The notes below the pieces were generated by a model. The model was not told the DNA's origin. It made no database searches and saw only the letters and a list, made by a program, of their open reading frames with translations. Below are positions 50,832 through 55,740 of a stretch of 55,740 nt of DNA, piece by piece (position 1 is the first letter of the stretch; the number at the start of each line of letters is the position of its first letter). The translations under genes and the position numbers were made by a program. The stretch is from Bacillota bacterium (GTDB lineage Bacteria > Bacillota > Sulfobacillia > JAIMAT01). Location: positions 1 through 55,740 of the forward strand of contig JASBVM010000012.1 in assembly GCA_029961055.1 (NCBI GenBank), written 5' to 3'.

Positions 50832-51086
50832 TTGCCCAAGCCGGATGATCGCTCGGACAACGTCGCCAAGTTGCGGCAGCACATCGAGAACACCTTCGAG
50901 AACCTGCGGGAGGCCCGGGAACGTATGCGGGCCCATGCCCGAGACCTCCCGGAGGGGCAGGAGGACGCGATCCGCGAGAAGAACCAGCGGCGGCGCGAGG
51001 CCATCGAGGGCTTCCGGCAGGAGATCCGCGACGAGGTGGACGACCGGCGCGGGGCCGGCGCGGTCTCGCCGCGCCGGCCGGACTGA
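50832..51086 (+). CDS. tlp: Small acid-soluble spore protein, Tlp family
   Basis: The 84-residue protein reads PKPDDRSDNVAKLRQHIENT, FENLREARERM and EKNQRRREAIEGFRQEIRDE, the Tlp signature (PDDRSDNVxKLQ ... EKNxRRxESIxxFRxEIxDE). Tlp proteins are made in the forespore and stored in spores. TTG at 50832 follows GGGAGGTGG. CATGCTA at 50806..50812 resembles the -10 of forespore sigma-G promoters with one mismatch, but it lies close to the ribosome site and its -35 is poor. This gene is the best evidence that the organism sporulates. Confidence 0.93.
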   Translation: MPKPDDRSDNVAKLRQHIENTFENLREARERMRAHARDLPEGQEDAIREKNQRRREAIEGFRQEIRDEVDDRRGAGAVSPRRPD

Positions 51087-51145
51087 CCCCGCGCGGAACC
51101 GCCCGCTGACCGGGCGGGCCGACCGCTGACCCGACGTGCTACGCT

Positions 51146-51185
51146 GGCGGAGAAGGGCGGGCTGCCCTTCTCCGCCCGTTCTCTG
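51146..51185 (+). terminator. Terminator after tlp
   Basis: A perfect 13-base stem, GGCGGAGAAGGGC (51146..51158) with GCCCTTCTCCGCC (51164..51176), encloses a five-base loop and is followed by CGTTCTCTG. The U-run is weak, but the stem is the strongest in the window. Confidence 0.68.
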
Positions 51186-51239
51186 CCACCGGTCCCGGTC
51201 CGGCCGAACCGCTCCGGGACGAGCGAGGTCGGCTCCCGC

Positions 51240-52061
51240 GTGACGTTGCGCGTGCTCACCTGGAACATCCATTCAGGCGTCGGCCGCGACGGTCGCCTCG
51301 ACCTGGAGCGCATCGCCCGCGTCCTGCGCTCGGCGGAGCCGGATCTGGCGGCCCTGACCGAGGTGAGCCGCTACTGGCCGCAGCGGGGAGACGTCGACCA
51401 GGCCCGGTACCTGGCCGGGCTGGCCGGGCTCCCCGTGCGACGCTTCGCCCCCGCCTTCCGCCGCGGCCGCGCCGCCTTCGGCAACGCGCTCCTGAGCCGG
51501 TATCCGCTGCGGCGGGTCACGGCTCGCACCCTTCCTCCCTGGCGGCGGGCGCCGGCGCTCCTCGGCCTGGCGGGCCGGCCCGAGCCCAGGCTCCTCCTCG
51601 CCGCCCAGCTCCGGCCGGACCGTGAGACTTCGATCCCCGTGGCCGTCACCCACCTCGGGCTCGATGCGGCCGAGCGGGCCCGCCAGAGCCTCGCGGTCGC
51701 GGGCTGGATCCGGCAGGCCGGCCCTCTCGCCATCCTGGCGGGGGACTTCAACGCTTCCCTGGAGGCGGAAGAGCTGTCGCCGCTGCGGGGCAGCCTCTCG
51801 GACAGCTGCGCGGGGAGCGCCGAGGCCACCTACCCCTCGGAGCGGCCCCGCTACCGCATCGACCACATCCTGGTCGGCAGGGGCTGGAGGGTGGTCAGGG
51901 CGGGCCTCTGGCGCGACCCGGGCGGCGAGAGCGCCCTCGCCTCCGACCACCTGCCCGTGCTCGCAGAGCTGGAGGCCGTCGCCGGCACCGGGGCGGCCCA
52001 CGCGCCGCCCGAGGGGCCCGCCCCGGTTCGACCTCTTCCGCCTTCACTCCCCGGAGCTTGA
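51240..52061 (+). CDS. Endonuclease/exonuclease/phosphatase (EEP) family hydrolase
   Basis: The 273-residue protein has the EEP metal and catalytic motifs: LRVLTWNIHSGVGRDGRLDL, DLAALTEVSRYW, VAVTHLGLDAAERARQSLAV, LAILAGDFNASLEAEELSPL, YRIDHILVGRGW and ASDHLPVLAEL. The family includes nucleases, sphingomyelinases and inositol phosphatases; the substrate is unclear. There is no signal peptide. The start is GTG at 51240 with only a modest ribosome site (CGAGG). The C-terminal 20 residues are proline-rich low complexity. Confidence 0.88.
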   Translation: MTLRVLTWNIHSGVGRDGRLDLERIARVLRSAEPDLAALTEVSRYWPQRGDVDQARYLAGLAGLPVRRFAPAFRRGRAAFGNALLSRYPLRRVTARTLPPWRRAPALLGLAGRPEPRLLLAAQLRPDRETSIPVAVTHLGLDAAERARQSLAVAGWIRQAGPLAILAGDFNASLEAEELSPLRGSLSDSCAGSAEATYPSERPRYRIDHILVGRGWRVVRAGLWRDPGGESALASDHLPVLAELEAVAGTGAAHAPPEGPAPVRPLPPSLPGA

Positions 52062-52117
52062 CCGAGTAGGATACCTGCGATCTGCGGGGGCTTGGTCCCC
52101 TCAAAGGGGGCGAACCG

Positions 52118-53875
52118 ATGATCGGTATCGACGAAAACCTGGCACCGCACCTGCACAAGTGCGATCCGGCCCTGCTCCGCCAGCTGCAGGAAGGGCCCGC
52201 ACCCGAGTCCGAACTCCGCCTCCTGGTCCAGAGGCAGCCGGGGCTGGACGAGGCCGCGGAGCGGGATCTGCGCCGCCACATCGACGGCTGCGGCGCCACG
52301 ATCGTGGGCGAGCTGCCCCTGGTGGAGGCGCTGCTGGTCACTTTGCCCCGCCGTTCGCTGGCCGCCTTGGCCGCCCATCCCGCGGTGCTCCGCCTCCACC
52401 TCGACCGGAGCGTGCACGCGCTCCTCGACGTGGCCGTCCCGGCGGTGGGCGCACCGGTTGCGTGGACGTCGGGCTGGACCGGCCGAGGCGTCACCGTGGC
52501 CATCCTGGACACAGGCGTCTACCCCCACCCCGACCTGACCCGGCCCGGCAATCGGATCGTCGCCTTCCACGACCTGGTCAACGGTCGCTCCGAGCCCTAC
52601 GACGACAACGGCCACGGCACCCATGTGGCCGGCTGCGCCCTGGGCAACGGCCACTCCAGCCAGGGCCGCTACCGGGGAAGCGCCCCGGAGGCGCAGCTGG
52701 CCGCGGTCAAGGTGCTGGACGCCCAGGGGAGCGGCTCCATCTCCACCATCATCGCCGGCGTCCAGTGGTGTCTCGAGCAACGGCAGCACCTGGGCATCCG
52801 CGTCCTCTCCCTCTCCCTGGGAGGGCCGGGCTGGATCCCCTACCAGATCGACCCCCTCTGCCAGGCGCTCGAGAAGGCCTGGCAGGCCGGCCTCGTCGTC
52901 TGCGTGGCGGCCGGGAACGACGGCCCGGCGCCCTTCACCATCAGCTCCCCCGGCATCGACCCGCTCCTGATCACCGTCGGCGCCACCGACGACAAGCGCA
53001 CCCCCGCCAAGGCGGATGACGCCGTCGCCTCCTTTTCCGGCCGGGGACCGACCCTGGAGCTGGGCCGGAAACCTGACCTGGTGACGCCGGGCGTGGGCAT
53101 CGTCTCGCTGCGGGCGCCCGGATCGGCGCTCGACCAGGCCCATCCCGACTTCCGGGTCGACGGAGACTACTTCCGCCTCTCCGGCACCTCGATGGCGACG
53201 CCCATCTGCGCCGGTGCCGCCGCCCTCCTCCTCCAGCGGCAGCCCGGAGCCAGCCCCGACCAGGTGAAGCGGGCGTTGATGGCCGGTGCCGACGACCGCT
53301 TCCACCAGCCGGAGGCAGCCGGCGCCGGCTACGTCGACGTGCCCAAGGCGCTGGCCGCCCTCGTCCCCGCCGCCGCCCCCGCCGCCACCGGCGAACGCCT
53401 GGAGGTCCTGGCTCCGGGCGAGGCCCAGGCCCGGCTCCTCCGCCTGGTGGAGGATGCCCGGCACACGCTCGACCTCGCGCTGCCCGCGGCAGGGGACCTC
53501 GATCTCCTGGAGGCGCTGGCCACCGCACTCCGGCGCGGCCTCCGGCTGCGCCTCCTGCTGGCGGCCGGCCGCTCCAGCGGCGAGGCGGCCCGCTTCCTGG
53601 CCCGGCGGGGCGCGCAGGTACGGAGCCTGCCCGGCTGGCCGCAGGCGGTGCTGACGGTGGCCGACGGCCGCCGGCTCCTGCTCTGGGTCGGAGGGACGGG
53701 GACCGTCCGGCAGGAGGCCGCCGGCGGTATCCCGCCGGCGCTCGGCGCCGCCGTCTCGGCGGATGCGCCCGGTGCCGCGGCCGAGGCGCTGCAGCTCTTC
53801 GAGGGGGCCTGGGAGATGGCGGGGGAGGCGCTCTTCGCCTCCCGCACCGCCGGGGAACAGCGGGCGACGGCCTGA
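52118..53875 (+). CDS. Intracellular subtilisin-like protease with extra C-terminal domain
   Basis: The 585-residue protein has no signal peptide. Residues 1 to about 115 are a propeptide-like region. The S8 catalytic domain follows with Asp near 131 (VAILDTGVYPHPDLTR), His near 168 (DNGHGTHVAG), oxyanion Asn near 267 (CVAAGNDGPAPF) and Ser near 359 (LSGTSMATPICAGAAALLLQ). It resembles AprX. From about 426 a further domain (LLRLVEDARHTLDLALPAAG, GLRLRLLLAAGRSSGEAARF, AVLTVADGRRLLLWVGG) has the strand-helix pattern of the PLD-like/TrmB C-terminal fold, without HKD catalytic motifs. ATG at 52118 follows AAAGGGGGCG. Confidence 0.92.
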   Translation: MIGIDENLAPHLHKCDPALLRQLQEGPAPESELRLLVQRQPGLDEAAERDLRRHIDGCGATIVGELPLVEALLVTLPRRSLAALAAHPAVLRLHLDRSVHALLDVAVPAVGAPVAWTSGWTGRGVTVAILDTGVYPHPDLTRPGNRIVAFHDLVNGRSEPYDDNGHGTHVAGCALGNGHSSQGRYRGSAPEAQLAAVKVLDAQGSGSISTIIAGVQWCLEQRQHLGIRVLSLSLGGPGWIPYQIDPLCQALEKAWQAGLVVCVAAGNDGPAPFTISSPGIDPLLITVGATDDKRTPAKADDAVASFSGRGPTLELGRKPDLVTPGVGIVSLRAPGSALDQAHPDFRVDGDYFRLSGTSMATPICAGAAALLLQRQPGASPDQVKRALMAGADDRFHQPEAAGAGYVDVPKALAALVPAAAPAATGERLEVLAPGEAQARLLRLVEDARHTLDLALPAAGDLDLLEALATALRRGLRLRLLLAAGRSSGEAARFLARRGAQVRSLPGWPQAVLTVADGRRLLLWVGGTGTVRQEAAGGIPPALGAAVSADAPGAAAEALQLFEGAWEMAGEALFASRTAGEQRATA

Positions 53876-53897
53876 AAGAACCGCAGGCCCAGAAGGG

Positions 53898-53938
53898 GGC
53901 GGCCCGGTGCGGCGAAGCTGACTGCCGGCCGGGCCGCC
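53898..53938. terminator. Hairpin between convergent protease and acs genes
   Basis: GGCGGCCCGG (53898..53907) and CCGGGCCGCC (53929..53938) form a perfect ten-base stem with a 21-base loop. No U-run follows on either strand, so it may act as a weak bidirectional terminator. Confidence 0.42.
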
Positions 53939-53983
53939 TGCCCCGATCACCCCTCCCCCCGGTGAAAGGGCGGAATCGGGGGC

Positions 53984-55740
53984 TCAGGCAGGATTCTCCG
54001 TCTCCTCGTACTGCGCCTTCAACTGCTCCACCACGGCGGGGTCGGCGAGGGTGGTCGTGTCGCCCAGCGCCCGCCCCTCGGCGATGTCGCGCAGGAGCCG
54101 GCGCATGATCTTGCCCGAACGCGTCTTGGGCAGCTCGGCCGTGAAGAAGATCTCGGCCGGGCGGGCGAGCGCCCCGATCACCCTGACCACGTGCTGCTTC
54201 AGCTCGTCGACCTTGGCCGGGCTGACCTCCACGCCCTCCTTCAGCGTGACGAAGGCGGAGATCGCCTGCCCCTTGACCGGATCGTTCCGCCCGATGACCG
54301 CCGCCTCGGCCACGTCGGGATGGTCGACCAGCGCGCTCTCCACCTCATAGGTGCCGATGCGGTGGCCGGAGACGTTGACTACGTCGTCGACCCGGCCCAG
54401 GAGCCAGAAGTAGCCGTCCTCGTCGTACTTGGCGCCGTCGCCGGTGAAGTAGAGCCCCGGGAAGCGGCTCCAGTAGACCTGCCTGTACCGCTCCGGATCC
54501 CCGTAGAGGCCCCGCAGCATGCCGGGCCAGGGGTGGGTGAGACAGAGGTAGCCGCCCTGTCCCCGGGCCACCGGCTCGCCGCGGTCGTTGACGATCACCG
54601 CCCGGATGCCCGGGAAGGGGCGGCTGGCGGAGCCGGGCTTCAGCCGGGTGATCCCCGGCAGCGGCGTGATCAGGATGGCGCCGGTCTCCGTCTGCCACCA
54701 GGTGTCCACGACGGGGCAGCGCTCGCCGCCGATGTACTTGTAGTACCAGACCCAGGCCTCGGGGTTGATGGGCTCGCCGACGCTGCCCAGGACCCGGAGG
54801 CTGGAGAGGTCGTGGCGTGCCGGCCACTCCGTCCCCCAGCGCATGAAGGTGCGGATGGAGGTGGGCGCCGTGTACAGGATGTTCACCCCGTACTTCTCCA
54901 CGATCTGCCACCAGCGGTCGCGGGCGGGGAAGTCGGGGGCGCCCTCGTAGATCACCGTGGTGGCGCCGTTGGCCAGCGGCCCGTAGACGATGTAGCTGTG
55001 GCCGGTCACCCAGCCGATGTCCGCCGCGCACCAGTAAACGTCCTCTTCGTGCAGGTCGAAGACGTACTTGTGCGTGGTGGCCACCTGGGTCAGGTAACCG
55101 CCGGTGGTGTGGAGGATCCCCTTGGGCTTCCCGGTGGTGCCGCTGGAGTAGAGGATATAGAGGGGATCCTCCGACTCCATGGGCTCCGGCTCGCAGTGGG
55201 GCTCGGCCTGGGCGAGGAGTTCGTCCCAGCGGATGTCGCGCCCCTCCACCCAGGAAGCCCCGGTGGAGGCCGCCTTCTCCGGGCCGACCCGCTCCACCAC
55301 CACCACGTGCTCGATGGAGGGCGTCTCCCGCACCGCCTCGTCGGCGTTGGCCTTGAGCGGCACCAGGTTGCCGCGTCGCCAGCCGGCGTCCTGGGTGATC
55401 AGCACCTTCGCCTGGGAGTCCAGGATCCGATCGCGCAGCGCCTGGGCGCTGAACCCGCCGAAGACCACGCTGTGGACGGCGCCGATGCGGGTGCAGGCGA
55501 GCATGGCCACCGGCAGCTCCGGCACCATGCCCATGTAGATGGCGACGCGGTCGCCCTTGCGCACGCCCAGCGCCTTCAGGCCACTGGCCGCCCGCTCCAC
55601 CTGGCGGAGCAGCTGGTCGTACGTGATCACCTTGGTGTCGCCCGGCTCGCCCTCCCAGAGAATGGCCGCCTTGTTCCGCCGGCCGCTCCGGACGTGACGG
55701 TCGAGGCAGTTGTAGCTGACGTTGAGCTGGCCGCCCACGA
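53984..55740 (-). CDS. acs: Acetyl-CoA synthetase, 5' end outside window
   Basis: About 585 residues of an enzyme normally near 640 are present; the start lies beyond the right edge. It has [10 protein letters not shown] at the present N-terminus, the P-loop [80 protein letters not shown] and [15 protein letters not shown], whose Lys is the catalytic, acetylation-regulated residue. It activates acetate to acetyl-CoA with ATP through acetyl-AMP. The W of WWQTETG is the acetate-pocket residue that separates Acs from longer-chain acyl-CoA synthetases. Confidence 0.96.
   Translation of the reverse strand, partial: VGGQLNVSYNCLDRHVRSGRRNKAAILWEGEPGDTKVITYDQLLRQVERAASGLKALGVRKGDRVAIYMGMVPELPVAMLACTRIGAVHSVVFGGFSAQALRDRILDSQAKVLITQDAGWRRGNLVPLKANADEAVRETPSIEHVVVVERVGPEKAASTGASWVEGRDIRWDELLAQAEPHCEPEPMESEDPLYILYSSGTTGKPKGILHTTGGYLTQVATTHKYVFDLHEEDVYWCAADIGWVTGHSYIVYGPLANGATTVIYEGAPDFPARDRWWQIVEKYGVNILYTAPTSIRTFMRWGTEWPARHDLSSLRVLGSVGEPINPEAWVWYYKYIGGERCPVVDTWWQTETGAILITPLPGITRLKPGSASRPFPGIRAVIVNDRGEPVARGQGGYLCLTHPWPGMLRGLYGDPERYRQVYWSRFPGLYFTGDGAKYDEDGYFWLLGRVDDVVNVSGHRIGTYEVESALVDHPDVAEAAVIGRNDPVKGQAISAFVTLKEGVEVSPAKVDELKQHVVRVIGALARPAEIFFTAELPKTRSGKIMRRLLRDIAEGRALGDTTTLADPAVVEQLKAQYEETENPA

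Overview
The window comes from a high-GC, endospore-forming member of the Bacillota (Firmicutes). Support for this: a Tlp-type small acid-soluble spore protein gene (50832..51086); DNA polymerase I with a decayed proofreading domain followed directly by mutM; a Bacillus-length pyruvate kinase carrying an extra C-terminal domain; GlnR-like and DUF402 proteins; and frequent GTG/TTG starts with strong GGAGG ribosome sites. Coding is dense and mostly on the minus strand. I see no insertion sequence, prophage or CRISPR array. The species cannot be named from the sequence.

Layout. 1..4750: mutM (partial), polA, and an ECF sigma/anti-sigma pair. 4800..5030: tRNA-Leu(CAA) with promoter and terminator. 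5089..8940: a peptide-type ABC transporter lacking ATPase genes, with an attenuator-like leader before the binding-protein gene. 9237..17802: a minus-strand run of mrp, aminotransferase, pyruvate kinase, phosphofructokinase, a small protein, a soluble histidine kinase and an MFS transporter. 17801..23273: NUDIX hydrolase, dnaE and murD. 23425..27958: a MoxR / DUF58 / transglutaminase operon. 27984..30078: DUF402, M20 amidohydrolase and a GlnR-like MerR regulator. 30475..31389: a GH130 enzyme. 31483..34044: a lipid-glycosyltransferase / polysaccharide deacetylase / DUF212 operon. 34233..35567: a thioredoxin-NHL gene. 35611..36567: a small membrane protein and a frameshifted DUF1906 gene. 36684..39081: class II aldolase-like protein and a zinc dehydrogenase. 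39201..42275: a TPP-riboswitch-controlled ABC transporter. 42351..50642: a seven-gene catabolic operon (FAD oxidase, MBL hydrolase, TIM-barrel hydrolase, MFS, GlcD-type oxidase, PxpA, PxpB-PxpC fusion). 50832..53875: tlp, an EEP-family hydrolase and an intracellular subtilisin with an extra C-terminal domain. The right edge holds acs (partial).

The most notable observation is the thioredoxin-NHL gene. Its redox motif, normally CxxC, is encoded as TGA-Ile-Asn-Cys, and a SECIS-like hairpin lies immediately downstream. It therefore reads as a selenoprotein (UxxC) translated from a TTG start, rather than as the shorter frame that starts after the TGA. Other points worth following: the leader-peptide/terminator arrangement before the ABC binding-protein gene; paired palindromes around the tRNA/sigma promoter; the operon that may feed 5-oxoproline and 2-hydroxyglutarate carbon into glutamate and 2-oxoglutarate; a possible leaderless glycosyltransferase mRNA; and a subtilisin fused to a PLD/TrmB-like domain. 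All calls are by eye from the sequence; no searches or folding were run.
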